A program made the position numbers and the translations under genes. The notes below the pieces were generated by a model. It did no database searches, was not told the DNA's origin, and worked only from the letters and a program-made list of their open reading frames with translations. Of a stretch of DNA of 64,000 nt, positions 54,165 to 64,000 are shown piece by piece (within the stretch, counting starts at the first letter, position 1; each line of letters begins with the position of its first letter). Source of the DNA: Lentimicrobium saccharophilum (GTDB lineage Bacteria > Bacteroidota > Bacteroidia > Bacteroidales > Lentimicrobiaceae); NCBI RefSeq assembly GCF_001192835.1, contig NZ_DF968182.1, forward strand, positions 1,050,530-1,114,529, written 5' to 3'.

Positions 54165-55028
54165 ATGAGGCAACTAAAGATTACCAAACAGGTAACCAAT
54201 CGCGAAACAGCTTCGCTGGATAAGTATCTTCAGGAGATAGGAAAAGTTGAGCTGATCACTGCCGATGAAGAAGTAGCGCTGGCCCAGCGTATTAAGCAGG
54301 GCGACCGTGCCGCACTTGAAAAACTGACCAAAGCAAATCTGAGGTTCGTTGTTTCCGTTTCAAAACAATACCAGAATCAGGGCTTAAGCCTGCCCGACCT
54401 GATCAACGAGGGGAACCTTGGCCTGATTAAGGCTGCGCAGCGTTTCGACGAAACCCGCGGATTCAAGTTTATCTCTTACGCCGTATGGTGGATCAGGCAG
54501 TCCATCCTGCAGGCGCTGGCCGAACAGTCGCGTATTGTGAGGCTTCCGCTTAACAAGATCGGATCCATCAACAAGATCAACAAGGCCTATGCCAGGCTGG
54601 AGCAGGAATACGAGCGCGAACCCAATTACGATGAAATCGCCGGGCTGCTCGAGATCAGCGAGAATGAGGTAAAAGAGTCGATGCGCAACTCGGGCCGGCA
54701 TGTTTCCATGGACGCACCTTTGGTGCAGGACGAGGACAACAACATGTACGATGTGCTGCGCAGCGAGGACGGCCCTACGCCTGAAACAGAACTGCTCTAC
54801 GAATCACTCCGCAAGGAGATAGAGCGGGCCGTTTCAACCCTTACCCCGCGCGAGGCTGATGTTATCCGGTTATATTTCGGATTGGGCGGCGAGCATCCGC
54901 TTACCCTCGAAGAGATCGGGGAGCGTTTCGACCTTACCCGCGAGCGCGTAAGGCAGATCAAGGAAAAAGCCATCCGGAGGCTGAAACACACCTCCAGGAG
55001 CAAAATCCTGAAAACTTATCTTGGATAG
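54165..55028 (+). CDS. rpoD: Primary RNA polymerase sigma factor, short Bacteroidota form
   Basis: A 287-residue sigma-70. It lacks the long region 1.1 found in E. coli. Region 1.2/2 ([68 protein letters not shown]), region 3 and region 4 with its helix-turn-helix ([29 protein letters not shown]) are complete. It recognises the TAnnTTTG-type promoters seen around it. The last 70 or so bases and terminator of this gene are copied three more times in the array downstream. Confidence 0.96.
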   Translation: MRQLKITKQVTNRETASLDKYLQEIGKVELITADEEVALAQRIKQGDRAALEKLTKANLRFVVSVSKQYQNQGLSLPDLINEGNLGLIKAAQRFDETRGFKFISYAVWWIRQSILQALAEQSRIVRLPLNKIGSINKINKAYARLEQEYEREPNYDEIAGLLEISENEVKESMRNSGRHVSMDAPLVQDEDNNMYDVLRSEDGPTPETELLYESLRKEIERAVSTLTPREADVIRLYFGLGGEHPLTLEEIGERFDLTRERVRQIKEKAIRRLKHTSRSKILKTYLG

Positions 55029-55035
55029 AAAAACT

Positions 55036-55063
55036 GAGCGGACTAACCTCCGCTCTTTTTTTT
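55036..55063 (+). terminator. Terminator of rpoD
   Basis: GAGCGGA (55036-55042) and TCCGCTC (55049-55055) with a 6-base loop, then eight T. This hairpin is part of the unit copied downstream. Confidence 0.85.
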
Positions 55064-55490
55064 GAATGATTTCCATTATCCCGGGCTTCAGCAGAATAAA
55101 GCAAATCCGGAACTTACAGGGACTTTTATCCTGGCTTCTGCTTTTTTTATGAATGCTTTCAATTACCCAGGACTTCAGCTTTATAAAGCAAACCCTGGAA
55201 CCTACAAGGAATTTTATCCTGGCATTATCTTTTCCAGGAAGGCTTTTAATTACCCTGGGCTTTAGCCCGGGGTAATGGCCAACCCTGAACTTACGGGGGC
55301 TTTAGCCCAAAAGCCGGCGGAAGTTCAGTCGACGCCGGGTTAATATTATTTTCCCGCTGTCGTGGGTTTACCCTGATCTAGCTTTTCTCATCTTTTCGGC
55401 TAAAGCCGGTTGGGGCGGGGCGCTGCTTTTATCCCGGGCTGAAGCCCGGGGTAAGGGAAATGAAAGCGCCCCGGGCCAGGGACAAGTCTG

Positions 55491-55596
55491 ATTAAGGAAA
55501 AAACCATCCGGAGGCTGAAGCATACCTCCGGGAGCAATATCCTGAAAACTTATCCCGGAAAAAAACTGAGGGGACTAACCTCCGCTCTTTCTTTTG
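55491..55596 (+). pseudogene. rpoD 3'-end copy 1
   Basis: Starts ATTAAGGAAAAAACCATCCG. The frame reads [21 protein letters not shown], close to the true end [21 protein letters not shown], but the stop is lost (GGATAG became GGAAAA). The terminator follows with one stem mismatch (GAGGGGA, 55568-55574, against TCCGCTC, 55581-55587). Confidence 0.85.
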
Positions 55597-55845
55597 AATG
55601 ATTTCCATTATCCCGGGTTTCAGCCCGGGGTAATGGCCAACCCGGAACTTAGAGGGGCTTTAGCCCAAAAGCCGGCGGAAGTTCAGTCGACGCCGGGTTA
55701 ATATTATTTCCCCGCTGTCGTGGGTTTATCCTGATCTAGCTTTTCTCATCTTTTCGGCTAAAGCCGGTTGGGGCGGGGCGCTGCTTTTATCCCGGGCTGA
55801 AGCCCGGGGTAAGGGAAATGAAAGCGCCCCGGGCCAGGGACAACG

Positions 55846-55949
55846 CGGATAAAGGAAAAAGAATCCGGAGGCTGAAGCATACCTCCGGGAGCAATATCCT
55901 GAAAACTTATCCCGGAAAAAAACTGAGCGGACTAACCTCCGCTCTTTTA
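55846..55949 (+). pseudogene. rpoD 3'-end copy 2
   Basis: Begins GATAAAGGAAAAAGAATCCG, so the first codons are changed; from CGGAGGCTGAAGC on it matches copy 1. The terminator stem is intact (GAGCGGA 55925-55931, TCCGCTC 55938-55944) with a T-run of four. Confidence 0.85.
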
Positions 55950-56201
55950 AAATGCTTTTGATTACCCTGGGCTTCAGCCCGGGGTAATGGCCAACCCGGA
56001 ACTGACAGGGGCTTTAGCCCAAAAGCCGGCGGAAGTTCAGTCGACGCCGGGTTAGTATTATTTCCCCGCTGTCGTGGGTTTATCCTGATCTAGCTTTTCT
56101 CATCTTTTCGGCTAAAGCCGGTTGGGGCGGGGCGCTGCTTTTATCCCGGGCTGAAGCCCGGGGTAAGGAAATGAAAGCACCCCGGGCCAGGGACAAGTCT
56201 G

Positions 56202-56306
56202 ATTAAGGAAAAAACCATCCGGAGGCTGAAGCATACCTCCGGGAGCAATATCCTGAAAACTTATCCAGGAAAAAAACTGAGCGGACTAACCTCCGCTCTT
56301 TCTTTT
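56202..56306 (+). pseudogene. rpoD 3'-end copy 3
   Basis: Same start as copy 1 (ATTAAGGAAAAAACC) and the same lost stop. The terminator stem is intact (GAGCGGA 56279-56285, TCCGCTC 56292-56298) and a TTTCTTTT follows. Confidence 0.85.
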
Positions 56307-56570
56307 GAATGATTTCCATTATCCCGGGTTTCAAAAGGATAAAGCAAACCCCGGAACTTACAGGGACTTTTATCCTGACTTTTACTCCTTTTTATGAATG
56401 CTTTCAATTACCCAAAGCTCTAGCTGGATATAGCAAACCCTGGAACCTACAAGGAATTTTATCCTGGCATTATCTTTTCCAGGAAGGCTTTTAATTACCC
56501 TGGGCTTTAGCCCGGGGTAATGGCCAACCCGGAACTTGCAGGGGCTTTAGCCCAAAAGCCGGCGGAAGTT

Positions 56571-56612
56571 CTGGATAAAAACTGAGCGGACTAAGCTCCA
56601 CACTTTTTTTTT
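56571..56612 (+). pseudogene. rpoD 3'-end remnant 4 (terminator only)
   Basis: CTGGATAAAAACTGAGCGGAC, then a decayed right arm (GCTCCACAC in place of CCTCCGCTC) and a long T-run. It keeps the GGATA of the true rpoD stop, so it may come from an earlier copy than units 1-3. Confidence 0.65.
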
Positions 56613-56681
56613 ACAGCGATGACAAGCGTCGGAACCTGTTCCGCCTCATTGAGGGCAAATGCGCTCTATCGGGAATTTATG

Positions 56682-56689
56682 TAAATTTG
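56682..56689 (+). promoter_or_regulatory. -7 box of rpe
   Basis: TAAATTTG fits TAnnTTTG and is followed by a GCG; the leader would be about 22 bases. No -33 TTG at the right distance. Confidence 0.45.
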
Positions 56690-56717
56690 CGTTTCCTTGC
56701 ACCAAAACTGAGCCCGA

Positions 56718-57377
<660 letters not shown>

Positions 57378-57378
57378 G

Positions 57379-57999
57379 TTAATCAATAAACCGGATAATT
57401 TCACCCACTGACTTTTTTGACTTCCTTGCCGGAGCCCCGAAGATTTTGCCCACAGCGACGAAAGTGATCAGTTTATAAGGCTCTTCAACCTGCAACAGCG
57501 ATTCCAGCGCAGGCCTGGCAATCATGGGTGCACTCATCCAGCAGGCGCCCAGTCCCAGATCAACGGCCGAAAGCAGGATATTCTGAATGGCGGCACCGGC
57601 TGTCTGCATATCAGGGCGGTTGCGTATGTTGTCAATTTCTTCGTGTGTGAGATCCGCCCCTTTCTCAAGCACCGAGATATATGGTTTCATCAGCAATGCG
57701 ATCACGGCCGGTGCATCTTCGAAAAAGGTGGAATACCATTCAATCCTGGAAAGAAAGGCATGATTGAGGTCTTCCTTGTCCTTTACCGGAAGTTCTCCCA
57801 GTGCGTTTGAAACTGCTGCCGCCATTTCTTTCAGCAACTCACGCTTTGTGATTACCACAAATTTCCAGGGCTGTGAATTGTTGATACTCGGCGCCAGGCC
57901 TGCACGCCTTACCAGTTCTTCGAGGTCTTTTCTGCCGACAGGTTCCGCGGTAAAACTGCGGACACTTACACGGTTTTCAATTGCATGTATGAGTTCCAT
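57379..57999 (-). CDS. Nitroreductase-family flavoprotein
   Basis: A 206-residue FMN enzyme. AIENRVSVRSFTAEPVGRKDLEELVRRAGLAPSINNSQPWKFVV is the family start with the FMN-binding serine/arginine words, and GLGACWMSAP and FVAVGKIFGAPARKSKKSV lie near the end. It probably reduces nitro or quinone compounds with NAD(P)H; real substrate unknown. Divergent from pepD. Confidence 0.88.
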   Translation of the reverse strand: MELIHAIENRVSVRSFTAEPVGRKDLEELVRRAGLAPSINNSQPWKFVVITKRELLKEMAAAVSNALGELPVKDKEDLNHAFLSRIEWYSTFFEDAPAVIALLMKPYISVLEKGADLTHEEIDNIRNRPDMQTAGAAIQNILLSAVDLGLGACWMSAPMIARPALESLLQVEEPYKLITFVAVGKIFGAPARKSKKSVGEIIRFID

Positions 58000-58072
58000 T
58001 GATCCTGGTTTATAATTCCTGTGTAATTAACGTAAAAGTGTCCGTCTGTTTTATTTGGAGTTATAAAAATAA

Positions 58073-58080
58073 TATATTTG
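58073..58080 (+). promoter_or_regulatory. -7 box of pepD
   Basis: TATATTTG is a full match to TAnnTTTG; TTTG at 58054-58057 is only 15 bases upstream, so the -33 part is unclear. Leader about 29 bases. Confidence 0.5.
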
Positions 58081-58115
58081 TGAAGATAAATTCCGCATTC
58101 AAATTAAAAAATACC

Positions 58116-59585
58116 ATGAGCGAAGCGTTAAACCGGCTGAAACCAGCCAGATTGTGGCATTATTTCGAAGAGATTTGCAAAGTGCCGCGTCCTTCCAAAA
58201 AGGAAGAAAAAATTGCCGCCTATATTGTTGCTTTCGGCCAAAAGGCAGGTCTTGAAACCATTGTGGATGAAACCGGAAACATCCTGATCAGGAAACCTGC
58301 TTCACCGGGGATGGAAAACCGGAAATCTGTCGTACTGCAGAGCCACATTGATATGGTCTGCGAGAAAAACAGCGAAACCCTGCACGATTTTGAGTCCGAT
58401 CCGATTCAGCCTTATATAGACGGTGAATGGGTAAAAGCGCACGGCACCACCCTTGGCGCCGACGACGGGATCGGCATTGCCGCACAACTTGCCTTGCTCG
58501 AGGCGGACGATATCGCCCACGGACCGATAGAGTGCCTGTTTACGGTGGATGAAGAAACCGGATTGACCGGCGCTTTCGGGCTGAAGCCCGATTTGCTCAA
58601 CAGCCGGATTCTGCTCAACCTTGATTCAGAGGATGAAGGGGAAATATTTATCGGTTGCGCCGGCGGTAAAGATACCGTCATCGCCATGAATTATTCCAAA
58701 GTTCCGGTAGGTGCCAATCAGGCTGGTTATGTTGTGAAAGTAAGCGGATTGAAAGGGGGACATTCAGGAGACGATATCAATAAAGGGCTCGGCAATGCAA
58801 ACAAGATACTCAACCGCTTGCTTTGGGAAGCAAATCGTCGTTTCGAAATGCGCCTCTCGAAATTTGACGGGGGTAACCTCAGAAATGCAATTGCCCGTGA
58901 AGCAACTGCCATTGTTACCCTGCCGAAGCGTTTCACCCGGGATTTTGAAGAATTTGCATCGAAATTCAGTTCTACTGTCAGGAATGAGCTGAAAATAACC
59001 GAACCGGGCCTCAACCTACAGTTCAAGGCTTGCGATCTGCCCGATTATCTTTTCGACATTTCTACCCAGGAGCGTTTACTGAATGCCCTTTATGCATGCC
59101 CCCACGGTGTTATAGCAATGTCGGCCGACATCCCGAATTTCGTGGAGACCTCAACCAATCTGGCCTCAGTCAAAACCCTTGAAAATAAAATTGAGATTAC
59201 CACCAGCCAGCGCAGCTCGGTGGAATCGGCCAAGGACAATATTGCCAATATGGTGGTTGCGGTTTTCAACCTGGCCGGTGGCAAATCGGTACATTCCGAT
59301 GGCTATCCGGGCTGGACTCCCAATCCGAAATCGGAGGTGCTGGAGATCTCCCGCAATGCTTACCACAGGCTGTTTGATGCAGAACCCAAAGTGCTGGCCA
59401 TCCATGCAGGGCTTGAATGCGGTCTGGTAGGGGAGAAGTACCCGGGAATGGATATGATTTCCTATGGTCCGACCATCAAAGGCGCCCATTCACCCGATGA
59501 AAGGCTGCTGATCCCTACCGTACAGAAGTTCTGGGATCTGACCCTGGAAATACTGAAGAATATTCCCGAAACGGAAGTGAGTTAA
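58116..59585 (+). CDS. pepD: Aminoacyl-histidine dipeptidase (peptidase D)
   Basis: A 489-residue zinc dipeptidase of family M20. Metal ligands lie in VVLQSHIDMVCEK and HGTTLGADDGIG, the catalytic glutamate pair in LFTVDEETGLTGAFG, a further ligand in NLDSEDEGE, and a last histidine in KGAHSPDER. It splits Xaa-His dipeptides such as carnosine in the cytoplasm. The ATG at 58116 is used; the longer frame from 57999 overlaps the promoter. Single gene with a perfect terminator. Confidence 0.93.
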   Translation: MSEALNRLKPARLWHYFEEICKVPRPSKKEEKIAAYIVAFGQKAGLETIVDETGNILIRKPASPGMENRKSVVLQSHIDMVCEKNSETLHDFESDPIQPYIDGEWVKAHGTTLGADDGIGIAAQLALLEADDIAHGPIECLFTVDEETGLTGAFGLKPDLLNSRILLNLDSEDEGEIFIGCAGGKDTVIAMNYSKVPVGANQAGYVVKVSGLKGGHSGDDINKGLGNANKILNRLLWEANRRFEMRLSKFDGGNLRNAIAREATAIVTLPKRFTRDFEEFASKFSSTVRNELKITEPGLNLQFKACDLPDYLFDISTQERLLNALYACPHGVIAMSADIPNFVETSTNLASVKTLENKIEITTSQRSSVESAKDNIANMVVAVFNLAGGKSVHSDGYPGWTPNPKSEVLEISRNAYHRLFDAEPKVLAIHAGLECGLVGEKYPGMDMISYGPTIKGAHSPDERLLIPTVQKFWDLTLEILKNIPETEVS

Positions 59586-59599
59586 ACGAAGCATTAACG

Positions 59600-59625
59600 C
59601 GGCCTCCGTTACGGAGGCCGTTTTT
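59600..59625 (+). terminator. Terminator of pepD
   Basis: CGGCCTCCG (59600-59608) and CGGAGGCCG (59612-59620) with a 3-base loop and five T. Confidence 0.92.
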
Positions 59626-59674
59626 GTGTGTCCTGGCCTGAATAAAGTTCTCCCGGGTATAAATATAAATATGT

Positions 59675-61105
59675 ATGAAAAAGTTTTTCAGCGTTTCATT
59701 AATCATTTGGATAATATTCCTGAGCGCCGGATTAAGGGCGCAGCATCACGATGACCGGGTTTATTTCTGGCCTGAAGATTCACTGGTAAAAGAAAAGCTT
59801 GCCTGGTGGCAGAATCTGAAGTTCGGACTGCTGATGCACTGGGGGCCATACAGTCAGTGGGGCGTGGTGGAAAGCTGGAGCATATGTCCGGAAGACGAAG
59901 ATTGGTGTGCCCGTAAAGGGCCTTTCGCACATGACTATTTTGAATACCGCAAGGCTTATGAGTCGTTGCCTTCAACATTCAACCCGGTGCGCTTTAATCC
60001 GCAAAGGTGGGCGGAGGCCGCAGCTAAAGCCGGGATGAAGTATATGGTTTTCACCACCAAGCATCACGATGGATTCTGTATGTTCGATACGAAACTTACG
60101 GATTACCGCATCACCGGTCCTGATTGTGCGTTTTCAGGTAACCCTGCAGCCAACATCACACGCGGGATTTTCGATGCATTCAGAAATAAGGGCATGGGCA
60201 TCGGGGCATATTTCTCAAAACCCGACTGGCATTGCCCTGATTACTGGGATCCTTACTTTCCGCCGGTTGACCGGAATGTGAACTATAGCCGCGAAAAATA
60301 CCCGGAGAAATGGGAGCGATACAAGGATTTTACCCGTGGACAGATCAGGGAACTGTTAACAGATTACGGCAGGGTTGATATCCTCTGGCTGGATGGCGGA
60401 TGGGTGAAAAAGTGCGCGGATACCGTTTTTCCTGATGGAAAGCGGCTGGTTAACCAGGATATTGACATGCCGGCAATTGCGGCCATGGCCAGGAAGCTTC
60501 AGCCGGGGATCTTAGTGGTGGACAGGGCTGTTGAAGGCCCTGATCAGAATTATCTTACACCGGAACAGCGCGTTCCGGAGCAACTGCTTGACTTCCCCTG
60601 GGAAACCTGCATGACCATGGGCAACTCCTGGAGCTATGTGCCGGGCGATCATTATAAATCATCCGCTGAATTGATCAGGTTATTATGCCGCATTGTGGCG
60701 CGCGGCGGTAATTTTCTGCTGAACATAGGTCCCGGTCCCGATGGGGAATGGGCTCCGGAAGCATACCAGCGACTGGAGGAGATCGGAAGATGGATGGAAG
60801 TGAACGGAGAGGGTATATACGCCTGCAAACCTGCGGCACCTTATGAAAAGGAAGGATTTGTTTATACACAAAAGAATGGTTTTATTTATGCCATTTACCT
60901 GACCGATCAGGATGTATTCCCGGAAATACTGAAAGTGGAGCTGCCTGATGGTTATCCGGGCAAACCCTTGTTAATGGGCAGCAGTCTGAAGGTAAAGGCG
61001 GATATTTCTAAAAAGGGCGAGGTGTTTATTCCGCTGACTCCTGAGTTGAAAAGTTTACTGAAGTCAAGTCCTGCGCTGGTATTCAGGTTTGCCGGGAAGA
61101 GGTGA
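59675..61105 (+). CDS. Alpha-L-fucosidase, family GH29
   Basis: A 476-residue secreted glycosidase. Signal peptide ends near GLRAQ. GH29 words are in order: LKFGLLMHWGPYSQWGVVESW, KAGMKYMVFTTKHHDGFCMFD and YGRVDILWLDGGW, the aspartate of which is the expected nucleophile. A small beta-sandwich follows (about 385-476). It would free L-fucose from glycans in the periplasm or outside. It stands alone; no polysaccharide utilisation locus genes are next to it. Confidence 0.92.
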   Translation: MKKFFSVSLIIWIIFLSAGLRAQHHDDRVYFWPEDSLVKEKLAWWQNLKFGLLMHWGPYSQWGVVESWSICPEDEDWCARKGPFAHDYFEYRKAYESLPSTFNPVRFNPQRWAEAAAKAGMKYMVFTTKHHDGFCMFDTKLTDYRITGPDCAFSGNPAANITRGIFDAFRNKGMGIGAYFSKPDWHCPDYWDPYFPPVDRNVNYSREKYPEKWERYKDFTRGQIRELLTDYGRVDILWLDGGWVKKCADTVFPDGKRLVNQDIDMPAIAAMARKLQPGILVVDRAVEGPDQNYLTPEQRVPEQLLDFPWETCMTMGNSWSYVPGDHYKSSAELIRLLCRIVARGGNFLLNIGPGPDGEWAPEAYQRLEEIGRWMEVNGEGIYACKPAAPYEKEGFVYTQKNGFIYAIYLTDQDVFPEILKVELPDGYPGKPLLMGSSLKVKADISKKGEVFIPLTPELKSLLKSSPALVFRFAGKR

Positions 61106-61132
61106 GATTGCCCGTCGCGTTTCCGGATTGCA

Positions 61133-61720
61133 TTATCTGCCAAGAATAACTCCCATGCGGAGTACAGGATTGTCGTATGGCGAGAGGGCGTCCTGATTAA
61201 GGTTCCACAGTGCCATTATATAGAAATAAGATCCCTGAGAAATCCGTTGCCGGTAACCACCGCCCACAAATAAGCTGTTGATGATGGCGGTGGCTGGTTC
61301 CGAAAGCAATCCTGTGCCTGAACTATAATAGGATGTGTAGTTGTATCGCAATGATTCAAACTCGGCATGGGCAAAAACATTGTCAAGAATATGATACCTT
61401 GCAAATACAGAACCGCCGAGGATGTTGCTTTTCAGATCATAACTTATGCCCGTGTAATAATCGATGTAGTAATCCTTATATCTGTAGTATTTATAAGTAA
61501 GTCCGAGTCCGGTTTCAAACTTTTCGGTTACGCGGTATCCAACGATGGGTGAAAGATCAATCAGGGTAAGTGTGCCGAACTGCAATCCCAGCCCGCCGCC
61601 GAAGAAGAGATTATCGGAGAATTTCTCTTTGTTTTTCGTAAATTCCTGGGCATCTGCCTCAGAAAACAGGGCGGGTATTATAAGTATAGGAGCGAAAAGT
61701 ATGAGTCGTAGCGCCTTCAT
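61133..61720 (-). CDS. Outer membrane beta-barrel protein of unknown function
   Basis: A 195-residue protein with a signal peptide (ending EADAQ). The rest alternates aromatic and polar residues as in an eight-stranded barrel, with FFGGGLGLQFG, YRVTEKFETGLGLTYKYYRYKDY, GGSVFARYHILDNVFAHAEFE and the closing PVLRMGVILGR. Such barrels are common in this phylum. Role unknown. Converges with the fucosidase gene. Confidence 0.8.
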   Translation of the reverse strand: MKALRLILFAPILIIPALFSEADAQEFTKNKEKFSDNLFFGGGLGLQFGTLTLIDLSPIVGYRVTEKFETGLGLTYKYYRYKDYYIDYYTGISYDLKSNILGGSVFARYHILDNVFAHAEFESLRYNYTSYYSSGTGLLSEPATAIINSLFVGGGYRQRISQGSYFYIMALWNLNQDALSPYDNPVLRMGVILGR

Positions 61721-61941
61721 GGGGAGAAATTTTAACGGCTAAATTACAAAATCATGTTAAAACGGTCGTAAATGGAGATATTTTTTATATTTATGTAAAT
61801 CAGGCATTTAATCAATCTGGGTTGTTTTTGGGCTGTAGCGGGGTATCTGCCGATCAAAAAAAAGTTCATTTTTTTTTGATGTTGAACAGGTTTAGAATGA
61901 ATGTATTAGGAAAATTGGCAGAAAAAAGTTTGATCAACCCC

Positions 61942-61971
61942 TTGCAGGAATAAAAAAAGGCAGTACTTTTG
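61942..61971 (+). promoter_or_regulatory. rRNA operon promoter P1
   Basis: TTGCAGGAATAAAAA with TTG at 61942-61944 and TACTTTTG at 61964-61971, 19 bases apart, then CCATCCCAA. Same layout as P2. Confidence 0.75.
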
Positions 61972-62053
61972 CCATCCCAATTGAGGCTAAAAGCGGTTAA
62001 TTCTGCGGGAAGAGCGAGGTTGGAAAGTTTTTTGAAAAAAAATCTAAAAAGAG

Positions 62054-62083
62054 TTGCAGGATTAAAAATAGTTTGTAATTTTG
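62054..62083 (+). promoter_or_regulatory. rRNA operon promoter P2
   Basis: TTGCAGGATTAAAAA with TTG at 62054-62056 and TAATTTTG at 62076-62083, 19 bases apart, then CAGCCCCAA. P1 and P2 are 112 bases apart and look like a duplication. Confidence 0.8.
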
Positions 62084-62143
62084 CAGCCCCAAACGATAAT
62101 AAAGTTTGTTGTTTGGCAGAAAGAGAGTTCTTTGAACTAATGG

Positions 62144-62169
62144 AGCAATACGAAAAATAAGCAGCAAAG
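62144..62169 (+). promoter_or_regulatory. 16S rRNA leader arm of the processing stem
   Basis: AATAAGCAGCAAAG (62156-62169) is the perfect complement of CTTTGCTGCTTATT at 63796-63809, and an outer ATACGA/TCGTAT pair extends it. Such stems bring both ends of pre-16S RNA together for RNase III. A GTTCTTTGAACTAA word just upstream (62128) is like the boxA-type leader words of the phylum. Confidence 0.75.
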
Positions 62170-62230
62170 CGGTTCACTATGTGAATAGATGAACTGAGAG
62201 TAGATCTTGAGAACATTTAAATTTTTCATT

Positions 62231-63756
<1,526 letters not shown>

Positions 63757-63795
63757 TAGAGAAGGTTTACTCCTTTCTTTAGCAATAAAGAATGT

Positions 63796-63817
63796 CTTTG
63801 CTGCTTATTCGTATGCT
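63796..63817 (+). promoter_or_regulatory. 16S rRNA trailer arm of the processing stem
   Basis: CTTTGCTGCTTATTCGTATGCT pairs with the leader arm at 62144-62169. Confidence 0.75.
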
Positions 63818-63905
63818 TCATTTATTAAATATACACCTTGAAAGATACGGGTGAGGGCTCTATCCCGAAAAAAAAGCTCAGGAATAGGAAACTACTGAAA
63901 AACAT

Positions 63906-63979
63906 AGTCCCGTAGCTCAGTTGGTTAGAGCACTACACTGATAATGTAGGGGTCCGCAGTTCAAATCTGCGCGGGACTA
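63906..63979 (+). tRNA. tRNA-Ile (GAT anticodon)
   Basis: A 74-base cloverleaf in the 16S-23S spacer. Acceptor arms AGTCCCG and CGGGACT, D arm GCTC/GAGC, anticodon stem CTACA/TGTAG with loop CTGATAA (anticodon GAT), T arm CGCAG/CTGCG with TTCAAAT. The CCA end is not encoded. The usual tRNA-Ala and 23S gene would follow outside the window. Confidence 0.95.
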
Positions 63980-64000
63980 CATCAAAATCAAACGTTATCA

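Larger units (their letters stand above)
55064..56612. repeat. Composite tandem array with copies of the rpoD 3' end
   Basis: Three kinds of block alternate. R (about 105 bases) is the rpoD 3' end with terminator, at 55491, 55846, 56202 and as a remnant at 56571. P (about 240 bases) starts at a CAGCCCGGGGTAATGG word and ends GGGCCAGGGACAA, at about 55245-55485, 55604-55843, 55961-56196, and a partial one at 56490-56575. Q (about 175 bases) lies at 55070-55245 and again at 56310-56490. The main period is 355-356 bases. P copies are nearly identical. The many CCCGGGC/GCCCGGG and GGGCTTTAGCCC palindromes could form hairpins. No coding frame is credible. The gap 56613-56681 holds nothing more. 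Confidence 0.9.

Noticed and set aside
55029..56717. CRISPR array
   Set aside because: Repeats are long (hundreds of bases), of several kinds, without short spacers of even length, and no cas genes are near.
61969..62160. A 63-residue frame ahead of the 16S gene
   Set aside because: It covers the rRNA promoter P2 and leader, and its codons follow the promoter words.

Overview
The window comes from a member of the Bacteroidota, most likely the order Bacteroidales or a close anaerobic relative. The evidence is the 16S rRNA start at 62231, type IX secretion (T9SS) sorting domains, a fused CrtYcd-type lycopene cyclase, a short primary sigma factor next to rpsO-pnp, and repeated -33 TTG / -7 TAnnTTTG promoters. 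Most protein starts lack a strong Shine-Dalgarno sequence; the exceptions are noted.

Layout. Bases 1-809 hold a duplicated non-coding repeat. A divergent GAPDH-like gene follows. From 2.6 to 9.7 kb and again from 17.4 to 21.4 kb lies a split cluster resembling the anaerobic purine/uric acid catabolism cluster of E. coli and gut anaerobes: SsnA-type aminohydrolase, XdhD-type molybdenum hydroxylase, YgfK-type flavin/Fe-S oxidoreductase and a MocA-type cytidylyltransferase, plus two fold-type II PLP enzymes. Between the two halves sit a secreted protein of unknown function, a relic of a T9SS gene, a large T9SS beta-helix protein and a LytTR regulator with its histidine kinase. From 21.4 to 27.1 kb are a DUF4402-like secreted protein, an NtrC-type regulator with an altered GAFTGA loop, and a citrate lyase operon in which the acyl carrier (CitD) is fused to CitE.

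From 27.9 to 33.5 kb are a lipoprotein, a diacylglycerol kinase-family lipid kinase, a SUI1-family factor, a PMT-type glycosyltransferase and an MscS channel. From 38.6 down to 33.6 kb on the minus strand is a carotenoid operon (crtI, crtB, a secreted protein, idi, crtZ, crtYcd, a small membrane protein). From 38.8 to 45.1 kb are lipoproteins, a second huge T9SS beta-helix protein sharing an upstream control region with the first one, and a thioredoxin-like protein. From 45.9 to 51.4 kb is a complete RND efflux operon. Then come the housekeeping genes rpsO, pnp and rpoD. After rpoD there is a 1.6 kb array that repeats the 3' end of rpoD with its terminator. Rpe, a nitroreductase, PepD, an alpha-L-fucosidase and an outer membrane protein follow. 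The window ends in an rRNA operon with tandem promoters, 16S rRNA and tRNA-Ile(GAT); the 23S gene lies outside.

The most unusual points are the rpoD 3'-end array, the CitD-CitE fusion, the shared upstream box of the two T9SS beta-helix genes next to a LytTR system, the GAFPTA variant of a sigma-54 activator, a purine-type cluster with PLP enzymes in place of YgeX, and a four-copy dispersed stem-loop repeat. All function assignments come from reading the sequence; no database search was run.
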